A DNA stretch of 60,968 nt. Source: Dehalococcoidia bacterium. Its GTDB lineage: Bacteria; Chloroflexota; Dehalococcoidia; UBA2979. Positions 9,099-17,067 of the stretch are shown piece by piece. A program made the translations under genes and the position numbers. Within the stretch, counting starts at the first letter, position 1. Every line of letters begins with the position of its first letter. The notes beneath the pieces were generated by a model. That model did no database searches and was not told the DNA's origin. It was given only the letters and a program-made list of their open reading frames with translations. The stretch is from contig JAIBBD010000006.1 of assembly GCA_019694855.1 (NCBI GenBank), forward strand, positions 1 to 60,968, written 5' to 3'.

Positions 9099-9586
9099 CC
9101 GACTCCGAGGCGCGCGAGTCGAGGCAACTCCGGCTCGCGCTGCTCGCCCTGGCCGGGCTGGGCCTCGCCGGCACGGCCGTCGAACTCGTCCTCGAGCGTC
9201 ACTGGGATGGGCTTGAGCAGCTGATCCCGTGGCCGTTCCTCGCCGCGGGGGTCGTGAGCCTCGTCCTGCTCTCCATCCGGCCGGGCGCCGCGAGCGTCCG
9301 GGTGGCACGGGTGCTCGCGGCCGCGCTCTTCATCGGCGCCTCCGTGGGCATCTGGCGGCACGTGGCCGCGAACTACGATGCGGGCTTCCTCGACTTCCGC
9401 TACGCCGACCGCTGGCCGTCGATGTCCGGCCTCGACCGCTGGTGGCACGCCGCCACAAAGTCGGTCGGTCCGGCACCTGTCCTCGCCCCGGGCGTCCTCG
9501 CCCAGGTGGGACTCGCGCTCCTCTTTGCCACCGTCCGTCACCCCGCCCTGCGTTCTCACGCCGAGGAGAAGTCCACCATCGGCTAG
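9095..9586 (+). CDS. Hypothetical membrane protein, about four TM segments
   Basis: The 163-aa protein is strongly hydrophobic, with predicted membrane segments near residues 14-32 (LALLALAGLGLAGTAVELV), 44-62 (IPWPFLAAGVVSLVLLSI), 69-86 (ARVLAAALFIGASVGIW) and 130-146 (LAPGVLAQVGLALLFA). Its GTG start overlaps the lipoprotein stop. A Trp-rich extracytoplasmic loop (RYADRWPSMSGLDRWWHAA) sits between segments 3 and 4. No family is recognised. Co-expression with the lipoprotein suggests a joint envelope function, which is inference. Confidence 0.68.
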   Translation: MTDSEARESRQLRLALLALAGLGLAGTAVELVLERHWDGLEQLIPWPFLAAGVVSLVLLSIRPGAASVRVARVLAAALFIGASVGIWRHVAANYDAGFLDFRYADRWPSMSGLDRWWHAATKSVGPAPVLAPGVLAQVGLALLFATVRHPALRSHAEEKSTIG

Positions 9587-9663
9587 GACCGTCTCCTCGA
9601 ATGGCCCGAGGCGTCGCGGCCCGCGGTACGATGGGCGGACGAATCACAGCCGGGAGGGCCGCC

Positions 9664-10311
9664 ATGAACGACGAGGCACCGCGCGAACGAGCGTCCATCA
9701 TCATGCTCTCGGACGTTGTCTGTCCGTGGTGCTATGTCGGCCTGATGGAGCTGGAGAAGCTCCAGGAGAACTTCCCGATCGACGTGCACTGGTCGCCCTT
9801 CCTCCTCGATCCGACCGTGCCGCCGGAAGGCCGGCCGCAGACGCCGTACAACAAGCCCGGCGACCCGCCGACCCCCGTCGAGGAGCGCGCCGAGCGGCTG
9901 GGCATCCACTTCACCCGTGGCCGCACCTTCCGCCCGAACTCACACCTCGCGCTCGAGGCGGCGATGTACGCGTCGGAGGCCGGCATTGACGACAAGCCCC
10001 TGCACCGCGCGCTCTACAAGGCGCACTTCGACGACCTCGAGGACGTGAGTGACGTCGATGTGCTGGTCCGCATCGGAGCGGAGAACGGGCTGAACGCGGA
10101 CGAGCTGCGCGACGTCCTCGAGACGCGGCGCTACCAGGAGGCTGTGGACGACGCGATTGGCTGGGCCCAGAGCATCGGCGTCACCGCCGTGCCCACGTTC
10201 ATCATCGACGAGCGCCACGGCGTCGTCGGCGCCCAGGAGTACGAAGTCCTCGAGCGCGTCATGCTCCAGCTGGGCTACGAGAAGCACCCGCCCGTCGCCG
10301 CCGATGCCTAG
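9664..10311 (+). CDS. DsbA-family oxidoreductase, FrnE-like
   Basis: The 215-aa thioredoxin-fold protein has the active site CPWC at about residues 20-23 within SDVVCPWCYVGLMELEK. A helical insertion and the cis-Pro region (GVTAVPTFIID) follow. This is the FrnE branch of DsbA-like proteins, which lack a signal peptide and act in the cytoplasm as disulfide oxidoreductases or isomerases of polyketide and stress pathways. The ATG at 9664 is preceded by GGGAGG. The longer open frame from 9229 is shadow of the preceding membrane-protein gene. A strong hairpin downstream separates it from the convergent molybdoenzyme operon. Confidence 0.88.
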   Translation: MNDEAPRERASIIMLSDVVCPWCYVGLMELEKLQENFPIDVHWSPFLLDPTVPPEGRPQTPYNKPGDPPTPVEERAERLGIHFTRGRTFRPNSHLALEAAMYASEAGIDDKPLHRALYKAHFDDLEDVSDVDVLVRIGAENGLNADELRDVLETRRYQEAVDDAIGWAQSIGVTAVPTFIIDERHGVVGAQEYEVLERVMLQLGYEKHPPVAADA

Positions 10312-10361
10312 CTCGGTCCGCCCCGGCGAACTGACCCGCTGACCGGGTACAGAGAGAAGCG

Positions 10362-10391
10362 CAGCGCCCCGGGGGTCGCCCCGGGGCGCTG
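10362..10391. terminator. Perfect hairpin between convergent genes
   Basis: A 13-bp perfect stem (CAGCGCCCCGGGG / CCCCGGGGCGCTG) with a 4-base loop lies between the FrnE-like gene and the end of the molybdoenzyme operon. No long T-run follows on either side, so it is a GC-rich bidirectional terminator candidate rather than a classical intrinsic terminator. Confidence 0.7.
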
Positions 10392-10439
10392 TGGAGGGAC
10401 ATCGGGACCGCCGAGGGGACTCGGGCAGTCCTCGATGGT

Positions 10440-11240
10440 CTAGTCCTCGTCGGCGACGAGTGCCTGTGCGTCGCCCAACGAGAGGCTCCCGCGTTCGGCC
10501 TCCGGCACATCCGGAGCCAGCGGACAGCTCATCGGCTCCCGCTCGGTCGTCATCCGCTGCTTGAGCCGCAGCGGTTTCACGTGAAACATCCGCAGCTCGC
10601 CCTCGACGAAGCGCTCACACAGTGCGCCGAGCAGCCGGTAGAAGTGGGCCGTCGCGTCGTTGTCGTCGGCCAGCACGCGGTCGACGTCGCCACAGAGCGT
10701 CCGCTCCCAGCGTCCCAGGTGGTCGCGCAGGAACGACCGCTGCGCGTCGAGAGCGACGTCGCGACGCCGCGTCCAGTGACGGGCGGTCGCGTAGGCCTCG
10801 TTCCGGGTGAGCAGGCTCATGAACTCGAGTTCGGAGCCGATGTAGTCATTCGTCGTCGGTCGCGCCTGAGCGGCATCCATTCCGAAGGCGTTGTAGAACC
10901 CGGAGATGTCCGCCAGCTGGCGGGCCTTCGCGAACGGGTCCGCCTCGTACTCCGTCTCGAACGCGGAGCAGAGCGCCGACTGGTCGAACACCCGGTTGTA
11001 CTCGACAGCCTGGTTGACGATGTCAGTCGCCTGCAGCGCGGCGAGCAACTCGCGTGCTCGATCCCGCATCTCGGCGTCGACCTCAACTTCGAACTCCAGC
11101 ATGTCCTCGAGAAGCACGATCAACCGCTCGCGCAGCACCGGCTCGGGGTACGAGAAGCCGAGCGAGAGCGCCTCGTAGATCGCGGAGCGGTACATCGCGA
11201 CTCGGACGCGAGGATCCTCGAGTGCGGTTGCGGTGGTCAT
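10440..11240 (-). CDS. TorD/NarJ-family chaperone of the molybdoenzyme (delta)
   Basis: The 266-aa all-helical protein resembles the delta/D chaperones of type II DMSO-reductase-family enzymes (NarJ, EbdD, ClrC-like). These insert the molybdenum cofactor and hold the Tat-exported alpha subunit in the cytoplasm. Recognisable regions are YRSAIYEALSLGFSYPEP, EYNRVFDQSALCSAFETEY, FYNAFGM and DYIGSELEFMSLL. The start at 11240 overlaps the gamma-gene stop by 4 bp; the frame is open 26 codons further upstream, but that part is antisense to the gamma coding end. It is the last gene of the alpha-beta-gamma-delta operon. Confidence 0.85.
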   Translation of the reverse strand: MTTATALEDPRVRVAMYRSAIYEALSLGFSYPEPVLRERLIVLLEDMLEFEVEVDAEMRDRARELLAALQATDIVNQAVEYNRVFDQSALCSAFETEYEADPFAKARQLADISGFYNAFGMDAAQARPTTNDYIGSELEFMSLLTRNEAYATARHWTRRRDVALDAQRSFLRDHLGRWERTLCGDVDRVLADDNDATAHFYRLLGALCERFVEGELRMFHVKPLRLKQRMTTEREPMSCPLAPDVPEAERGSLSLGDAQALVADED

Positions 11241-12163
11241 CCGGCGGCCTCCACCTCGATCGGCGCCCAGGGGAAGTACTGCTTGCGGCCGCCACGCTGG
11301 TTGGCGCTGCCGTTCCACACGGCGAACGCGATGTTGCGCGTCTCGCCGGCCTTCACCTCGGACTTCGTCTTGTCGCCCATCGCCATCGGACGGGAGATCA
11401 CGACCTGCCAGCGCTTGCTGCGGTACACGCCGTGGCCCTGCGCCTTCTGCTCACTGTGCTGCGTGAGCGAACCGAACCCGATGGCCGTGTACTCCTCGAC
11501 GGGCGAGGTGCGCTCGTGGTTCGACTGGTCGTTCCCGGCCACGCGAGCCGGGTAGAAGGTGACGGCCTGTTCCTTCGGCATCAGCAGCTCGGGCGATACG
11601 TCGTTGTAGGCGTTCGGGAAGAGCTGCTTCACGCCCTGGTGACCTTCGTCGACGTCGGCCTGCCAGCTCGCACGCCACTGCATGATGTGCACCGGCGCAC
11701 CGGCGTTCCCCATCGTGAAGGACGGGGTGCTGGCGGGGTCGACTTCGAGCATCACCGCGACGGCGTCGCGGAACTTCGCGATGCTCTCCTGGCTGTCGTC
11801 CGTGCTGTCATCCCACTGGAAGTGGAACGCGATGTCGGTGCCGTTGTGCAGCGCCCGCACGCGCAACTCCGCGATGTCGACCGTCGTCTGCAACGGCGTG
11901 GCCATGTTCTGCGGCAGCATGGTTGCCACGAACGCGTCGCGGTCGAGCCAAGCCGAGTTGAGCGGGTCGTCGGGCAGGTCGCCGTTCCGATAGCCAGCGA
12001 CCAGCTTGTCCGTCGTCCCCGACCCTCGAGTGGCGACGTAACCGATCGTCCCCGCGATTGCGATGCCGGCCGCCGCCGCGCCGCCGACCGTCTGCAGGAA
12101 GCGCCGGCGCGTCTGAACATCCGGTTGCTGTTCGTGGGCTGGGATTTGCGTTTCGCTCGTCAT
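11237..12163 (-). CDS. Molybdoenzyme gamma subunit, ethylbenzene-dehydrogenase-like haem b protein
   Basis: The 308-aa protein starts with a Tat signal (QTRRRFLQTVGGAAAAGIAIAG), so it is exported. The mature part resembles the haem-b-binding gamma subunit of ethylbenzene dehydrogenase and relatives, where haem is held by Met and Lys. The likely Met region is SFTMGNAGAPVHIMQWRASW, with downstream lysines in the YRSKRWQVVISRPM segment. In such enzymes gamma transfers electrons between the Fe-S beta subunit and a periplasmic cytochrome or the quinone pool. Its own Tat signal is a slight oddity, since the alpha Tat signal alone exports alpha-beta complexes. It sits between beta (49 bp upstream) and the chaperone. 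Confidence 0.85.
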   Translation of the reverse strand: MTSETQIPAHEQQPDVQTRRRFLQTVGGAAAAGIAIAGTIGYVATRGSGTTDKLVAGYRNGDLPDDPLNSAWLDRDAFVATMLPQNMATPLQTTVDIAELRVRALHNGTDIAFHFQWDDSTDDSQESIAKFRDAVAVMLEVDPASTPSFTMGNAGAPVHIMQWRASWQADVDEGHQGVKQLFPNAYNDVSPELLMPKEQAVTFYPARVAGNDQSNHERTSPVEEYTAIGFGSLTQHSEQKAQGHGVYRSKRWQVVISRPMAMGDKTKSEVKAGETRNIAFAVWNGSANQRGGRKQYFPWAPIEVEAAG

Positions 12164-12212
12164 CGCTCTGTCATCCTTCCGCGTGAGCGGTGGTCAAGGC
12201 TCTCGAGGACGC

Positions 12213-13346
12213 CTACGTGATGTTGTGCAGGTAGGACTCGTGGACGCGGTCGAAGTAATCGCGCACCACGCTCGGCTCGCGAACCGGCACGCGCACCACC
12301 TCGGTGCCCTTGTCGTCGTAGCCGATGGCCGTCTCGCCCTGCACCTCGAACTGGCGAATGATCTTCTCGGTGCTGCCGAAGAGCATGAACAGGCCGAGGA
12401 GCGTCGGGTCGTTCTTGGTGTTGTTGTAGGCGTCGATCGCCGCGTCCGTGCCCGGTCCGAACATCTGCCGCGTGTAGTCGCGGTTCGCGTGCTTCGGCGG
12501 GATGTAGTAGACGTTCGGCTCCGTGCCCGACTGCGGGTAGAGCGGCAGCGCAACCTTCTTCACCTTGACCATGTAGTCAATCGGGTTCTTCGGGTCGATC
12601 ACGCCGGGCGGGCTGATGAACCCGACCATGCGGATGCGGCCGATGCAGGAGACCACACACTGCGGTTGCTCACCCTGCTCGATCTTCGGGTAGCAGGCGA
12701 TGCACTTCTGCGAGACCCGGTCCTCCGGGTTGTACATCACCTTCTTGTACGGGCAGGCGCTGTTGCACTCCTGGTAGCCCCGGCACCGACTCTGGTCGAC
12801 CAGCACGATGCCATCCTCGGGCCGCTTGTAGATCGCCTCCCGAGGACACGCCGCCAGGCAGGCCGGGTACGTGCAGTGGTTGCAGATGCGGGCGAGGTAG
12901 GAGAACCACATGCTGTGTGGCAGCTCCTTGATGTACGTACCTTTCTCCGCCACGCCGACCGGCTCGTCTTCGCCAATGTTCGGGTGCGCCCAGTGCTCCG
13001 CGTCGAACAGGAACCCCTTCACCCGCTCGCCGGGGTCGGCCTGCTCGAACACCGTCTTCCCGGTGTATGCGCCGTTGCTGTCCCACTTGCCGCCGCCGAC
13101 CAGCTCCATCAGCTTCACGTCCCAGCCCATGGGGAAGAAGCCGTAGGGCTTGGTCTCGACGTTGTTCCACAGCATGTATTCCTGGCCCGTGCCCCAGGTC
13201 CAGGTCTGCTTACATGCAATCGTGCAGGTCTGGCAGTCGATGCACTTGTTCGTGTCGAAGACGTACGCGATCTGCTTCTGCGGTCGCGACTCGTCGTACT
13301 GGTACTGCATCTTGCGCTGCAGGTGCCAGTTGAATACCTCGGCCAT
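12213..13346 (-). CDS. Molybdoenzyme beta subunit, four-cluster ferredoxin (NarH/EbdB type)
   Basis: The 377-aa electron-transfer subunit has four Cys groups: CIDCQTCTIAC (C-x2-C-x2-C-x3-C), CNHCTYPACLAAC, CRGYQECNSAC and CIACYPKIEQGEQPQC followed by VVSC. In the third group Tyr stands where the second Cys would be, as expected for the [3Fe-4S] site of the NarH-like family; the others predict [4Fe-4S] clusters. There is no signal peptide, so export would be by hitch-hiking on the Tat-bearing alpha subunit. It begins 35 bp after the alpha stop. Electrons pass from alpha to the haem gamma subunit. Confidence 0.93.
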   Translation of the reverse strand: MAEVFNWHLQRKMQYQYDESRPQKQIAYVFDTNKCIDCQTCTIACKQTWTWGTGQEYMLWNNVETKPYGFFPMGWDVKLMELVGGGKWDSNGAYTGKTVFEQADPGERVKGFLFDAEHWAHPNIGEDEPVGVAEKGTYIKELPHSMWFSYLARICNHCTYPACLAACPREAIYKRPEDGIVLVDQSRCRGYQECNSACPYKKVMYNPEDRVSQKCIACYPKIEQGEQPQCVVSCIGRIRMVGFISPPGVIDPKNPIDYMVKVKKVALPLYPQSGTEPNVYYIPPKHANRDYTRQMFGPGTDAAIDAYNNTKNDPTLLGLFMLFGSTEKIIRQFEVQGETAIGYDDKGTEVVRVPVREPSVVRDYFDRVHESYLHNIT

Positions 13347-13381
13347 CGTCGTTCCCTTCTGCTCTCGACGTACTCGTCCGG

Positions 13382-16300
13382 TCAGGCCGCGTAGAACTTG
13401 CCGGCGAGGTATTGCTTCATCAGGTCAGACTCGTAGGTCGGCCGCAGACCCTCCTTGGCGGGGAGCCACAGACCCTTGGCATCCATCCCGCCATCCTCTG
13501 CTTTTTCAAGCTTGACGAAGGACTCCTTGGGTGCGCCCACGACCGTATGGACGTCGGCCTCGTAGCCCTTGCCAAGGATCTGGCCGTAGTACGGTTTGCG
13601 GGTCAGGGTCTCGGTCTGCAGTGTGGGGCCAAGCCAGGCGCGGGTAGCACTCTGATGGCCGCCATGGCGGAACATCGCCTGGTAATTCGTTTCAGGGTTT
13701 TTCGCCAGGCCATCCTCGCGTGTTTCGGCGCCCTTCACGGACCCCTTGGTCGCGAGGTACATGTTGTACCACATGCGCAATACACCCGGTTGAATCGCGT
13801 TATTGTAGCGGGCACGCGCCATGCCTCTGGCGACTTTGTAGAAGGCATCATCCTTCTTCCAGCCGCGATATGGCCGGTCCTCCGGGTCGGCGTCGAACCA
13901 GACGTAGTCACCATCCTCGATGCCGAGGTCGTGCGCATCCTTCGGGTTCACTTCAACGTAGCCCTCACCGGTCCAGGGCGACCGCTTGTCCTGACGGAAC
14001 ATGTCGCCGAACGGTCCGAAGAGCATTGCCATCCAGTCGATGTCGACCGGCGTGCTGTGCGCACCGTGACGGTACTTCGGAGTGATGAAGATGAACTTGT
14101 ACTTGCTGTCCTTGTTCATCAACGGGTGCTTGGTCGTCTTCAGCTCTGACCATGGCTTCATGACGTTGCGCACCTGTCGCGTCTCCGTCGACAGGTCATC
14201 GATCTTGAGGCCGTACTTGTCGGGCCCGTTCGGCACGAGCATCGGGTGCGGCGACGCGACAATGACGTTCGGCTCGTGTGGCGTGGCGTCGATCGGCTCG
14301 CGGTAAACCGGAATATTCTCGCCATGCTCGATGAACTCGGCTTCATCCCGATAAAACTCAAGTCGACCGGTGCGGGTGTACCAGGGCTTGCTCTCGAACC
14401 GCTGCTCCCAGCCCAGTCCACGCGGGTAGGTGCGGTAGTTCATCACGGCCGGGATGCCGGACTGAGCTTTCCGTTCGACGTCCAGTACGTCGTAGCCACG
14501 GGTCGTTCCAGACGCGTTGAACGTTCGCTGCAGGTAGACTTCCGCACGGCCCTCGTGAATGTAGCGCCAGTAGGTCTCGTGTCGCGTGTCTCCTGTGAGC
14601 ACACCGATAGCCTTTGCCACGCCGGCGAGCACCTCATAGTCGGACCGAGTGTCGAAAATCCGCTTCAGCGGCGTCCGCGGGAAAATGTGCAGGAATGGGT
14701 TCGTGCAGGAGGCCGAGGCGTCCACGAGCTTGTGCTCGCCCCACGAGTCGACACCGAACACGATGTCCGCATATTCGCAGGACGCCGTCCACCACCATTC
14801 GTTGACGAAGATGGCGTCGATCTTCGGCAGCGTGTTGTTGACCACGTCGTAGTGCCACTTGGCGTTACCGAGCAGTGAATTCGAGTTGCCAAAGTGTATG
14901 AGCTTCGTAGGAGTCGGCATGTGACCGGCACCAGTGAAGTTCTTGTTGCCCACACGCAGTGGTCGGTCACCGTAGTTGTAGTAGTGCGGTGACTCTCCCT
15001 TGTAGTAGTACTTCTGTCGTGCCGGTTTTGCCGGATCCAGCTCGACATCGAACGGATCCTCCTGGATGAACTGCGGGACGCCATTGAATACAGAACCACG
15101 GTAGTTCCCAGAGTACGATCCGACATTGCCCCCGAAGTGACCCACATTATCGGTGAGCGAGGCGAGCAAGAAGATCGCGCGGTCCTTCAACTGAGCGTTG
15201 AAGAAGTGGTTCGGGCCCATGCCGGTGGGCATCAACGTCTTCTGCTTCGCCGCCGCGACCTGCTTCGCGACACTTTCGATCGCGGCCTGTGGCGCCCAGG
15301 TCAGTTCAGACGCGATCTGCGGCGTGAAGTCCTTGTCGAGGTATTGCTTCACCAGCGAGAAGACTGTCCGACATTTCACCGTCTGGCCACTCGCGAGCTT
15401 GACGTCAAACTCGCCGTCGAGCGCCGGATTCAGCGCGAACTTCTCGCCCACCTGGTCACGGTTCACGGGCGTGGCCGCGTTGGTGGTGCTGTCCCAGACG
15501 GCGAAGTCGCCCCAGTCCGCTCGCAGGTCCTGTGGCAGGTACTGCGTGCCCTGCGCGTAACCCAGGGGAATGCCCGCGAGCGCCGTGCCGGCCGGCACCA
15601 TCGTCACGTAGTTTGTGAGGTCGGCGTTCTGGTAGTTCGCGACGATGTCTTTGGCGGCCAGAAGCTTCCGGGTGTCCATGCGCACGAGGAACGGGAGGTC
15701 CGTGGCGCGCTTGACGTGTGCCTCGTCGTACAACCGGTTCGCGATGATGTACTGCGCGCAGGCGAGCATGAAGGCCCCGTCTGTAGCAGGGCGGATCATC
15801 ACTACTTCGTCGGCGCGGTTCGACGTCGACTGGTAGTCGGTAGCGATCGTGATGATCTTCGTGCCCTTCATGCGGGCTTCGGCCAGCCAGTGACCATCCG
15901 GCATCTTCGTCGAGATCCAGTTCATGCCGAACGTGACGATGAGGTCGGCATACTCGGGCGCGAAGAGGTCGAAGTCGACGCCCTGCTGGCCGGTCACCAT
16001 CGGATGGCCTGGTGCCAGGTCGGTGTGCCAGGCATAGCTGTCCCAGGCACGAGAGCCGAGCGCCGCGCTCTTACCCACTTTGCGCACATTGTCGTCGAGC
16101 AGCGCCATGCCATTGGCGAAGCGGTTGAAGCTCTGGATGCGCCCGACGCCGAGCAGCGGCATGCCACCGCGCATCTTGATCGTGCGCGTGCCGGCCTCGT
16201 GCGTGGCTTCGATCATGTCGTGGTCGTAGCCCTGCTCCTCGAGGAGCTTCGTCCCCTTGGCGCCGGAGTAGGTCGTGGCCACGTTGACGTACGTCTTGGC

Positions 16301-16864
16301 GGCGAGGGCGAATGCCTCGTCCCAGGACATCTTCAGCCACCCGTCTTCGCCGCGCTTGGTCATGTCCATTTGCGGCTTGCCGGTGGTCGCGTCTCGGGGG
16401 AACCCGGCGTCAGCCCACTCCTTGAAGCCCTTGCGCACCATCGCGCCTTTGACGCGACGGTCGCCGTAGAACTTGCGGGCCAGCGCGAGGCCCTTCTGGC
16501 AGGCTCGCGGGTCCCAGCGGTGCGACGGCCCGTTGCCGTGCAGGTCCTGCGCCTGGCCGTAGCCGTACGTCGGGTTGATGCGCACGACCACGCCGTTCTT
16601 GACGTGAGCACGCAGCAGACAGTCGTGCGTGTCGTTCGGCGCGCAGGTGAAGACGTAGCTGCTGTCCGACTGGAACAGGTTGCGATACGCCTTCTCCCAG
16701 CCTCGATCCGGGAACACCTTGAACGGGTCACCGATCTGCACCGGGTCGCTCGCCTCGAGGTGCCAGGGTTCAAACGCGAGGACGTTGGCAATCGCCAGTC
16801 CCGCCCCTGCCGCCGCCGCCCGTCCGAGGAACGACCTTCTGCTGATACCCCCGCGCTGCTGCAT
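13382..16864 (-). CDS. Type II DMSO-reductase-family molybdopterin catalytic subunit (alpha)
   Basis: The 1,160-aa catalytic subunit belongs to the Nar/Nxr/Ebd/Clr/Pcr clade. I chose ATG at 16864 because GGAGG lies seven bases upstream and it places the Tat motif RRSFLG at residues 9-14; the frame is open 21 codons further. N-terminal cluster ligand candidates are Cys74, Asp78, Cys82 and Cys122, in C-x3-D-x3-C rather than the NarG H-x3-C-x3-C. The Mo-ligand Asp candidate is Asp282 in AWHTDLAPGHP, aligned by eye with NarG WYCDLPP. Length exceeds the usual 900-980 aa of Ebd/Clr/Ser enzymes and is nearer exported nitrite oxidoreductase NxrA. Substrate is undecided: nitrite/nitrate, (per)chlorate, or hydrocarbon hydroxylation. 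Confidence 0.93.
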   Translation of the reverse strand: MQQRGGISRRSFLGRAAAAGAGLAIANVLAFEPWHLEASDPVQIGDPFKVFPDRGWEKAYRNLFQSDSSYVFTCAPNDTHDCLLRAHVKNGVVVRINPTYGYGQAQDLHGNGPSHRWDPRACQKGLALARKFYGDRRVKGAMVRKGFKEWADAGFPRDATTGKPQMDMTKRGEDGWLKMSWDEAFALAAKTYVNVATTYSGAKGTKLLEEQGYDHDMIEATHEAGTRTIKMRGGMPLLGVGRIQSFNRFANGMALLDDNVRKVGKSAALGSRAWDSYAWHTDLAPGHPMVTGQQGVDFDLFAPEYADLIVTFGMNWISTKMPDGHWLAEARMKGTKIITIATDYQSTSNRADEVVMIRPATDGAFMLACAQYIIANRLYDEAHVKRATDLPFLVRMDTRKLLAAKDIVANYQNADLTNYVTMVPAGTALAGIPLGYAQGTQYLPQDLRADWGDFAVWDSTTNAATPVNRDQVGEKFALNPALDGEFDVKLASGQTVKCRTVFSLVKQYLDKDFTPQIASELTWAPQAAIESVAKQVAAAKQKTLMPTGMGPNHFFNAQLKDRAIFLLASLTDNVGHFGGNVGSYSGNYRGSVFNGVPQFIQEDPFDVELDPAKPARQKYYYKGESPHYYNYGDRPLRVGNKNFTGAGHMPTPTKLIHFGNSNSLLGNAKWHYDVVNNTLPKIDAIFVNEWWWTASCEYADIVFGVDSWGEHKLVDASASCTNPFLHIFPRTPLKRIFDTRSDYEVLAGVAKAIGVLTGDTRHETYWRYIHEGRAEVYLQRTFNASGTTRGYDVLDVERKAQSGIPAVMNYRTYPRGLGWEQRFESKPWYTRTGRLEFYRDEAEFIEHGENIPVYREPIDATPHEPNVIVASPHPMLVPNGPDKYGLKIDDLSTETRQVRNVMKPWSELKTTKHPLMNKDSKYKFIFITPKYRHGAHSTPVDIDWMAMLFGPFGDMFRQDKRSPWTGEGYVEVNPKDAHDLGIEDGDYVWFDADPEDRPYRGWKKDDAFYKVARGMARARYNNAIQPGVLRMWYNMYLATKGSVKGAETREDGLAKNPETNYQAMFRHGGHQSATRAWLGPTLQTETLTRKPYYGQILGKGYEADVHTVVGAPKESFVKLEKAEDGGMDAKGLWLPAKEGLRPTYESDLMKQYLAGKFYAA

Positions 16865-16953
16865 TCTGTGCCTCCATCCGAGCGCCGCAGCGAGTTCTAT
16901 GAGCGTCGTGCTGTCTATTAGCGCCACGCTGATAGTTCGATGGTGTGAGCATC

Positions 16954-17030
16954 CTCCACCCCTACGGACGGGACACGGACGAAAGTCCCCTTCAACGGGT
17001 GACCAGTCCCGATGGCCCGGGACTCACGCC
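16954..17030 (+). other. Possible structured 5' leader of the mobB-fmdE gene
   Basis: The divergent intergenic region contains a GAAA-tetraloop hairpin (GGAC 16977-16980, GTCC 16985-16988). A 6-bp hairpin follows (GTCCCG 17006-17011, CGGGAC 17018-17023). GGGAC at 16970-16974 could pair with either GTCCC copy, so alternative folds are possible. It does not match the Moco riboswitch consensus as I know it. It may equally be part of an N-terminally extended coding frame, which is open from 16945. Confidence 0.3.
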
Positions 17031-17067
17031 TCAGCTACCAATGGAAGTGCGCAGATGGGGGCATTCG

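Noticed and set aside
12183-13394. 403-aa plus-strand frame antisense to the beta subunit gene
   Set aside because: Same reason: no motif, and the opposite strand encodes a clear four-cluster ferredoxin.
15137-16921. 594-aa plus-strand frame antisense to the molybdoenzyme alpha gene
   Set aside because: High GC makes long antisense frames common; the translation is Arg/His/Val-rich without any family motif, while the minus strand has a full molybdoenzyme.
16865-17067. Canonical Moco riboswitch upstream of the molybdoenzyme or mobB
   Set aside because: Hairpins exist, but the conserved Moco-element blocks I know are not present; kept only as an unclassified leader.
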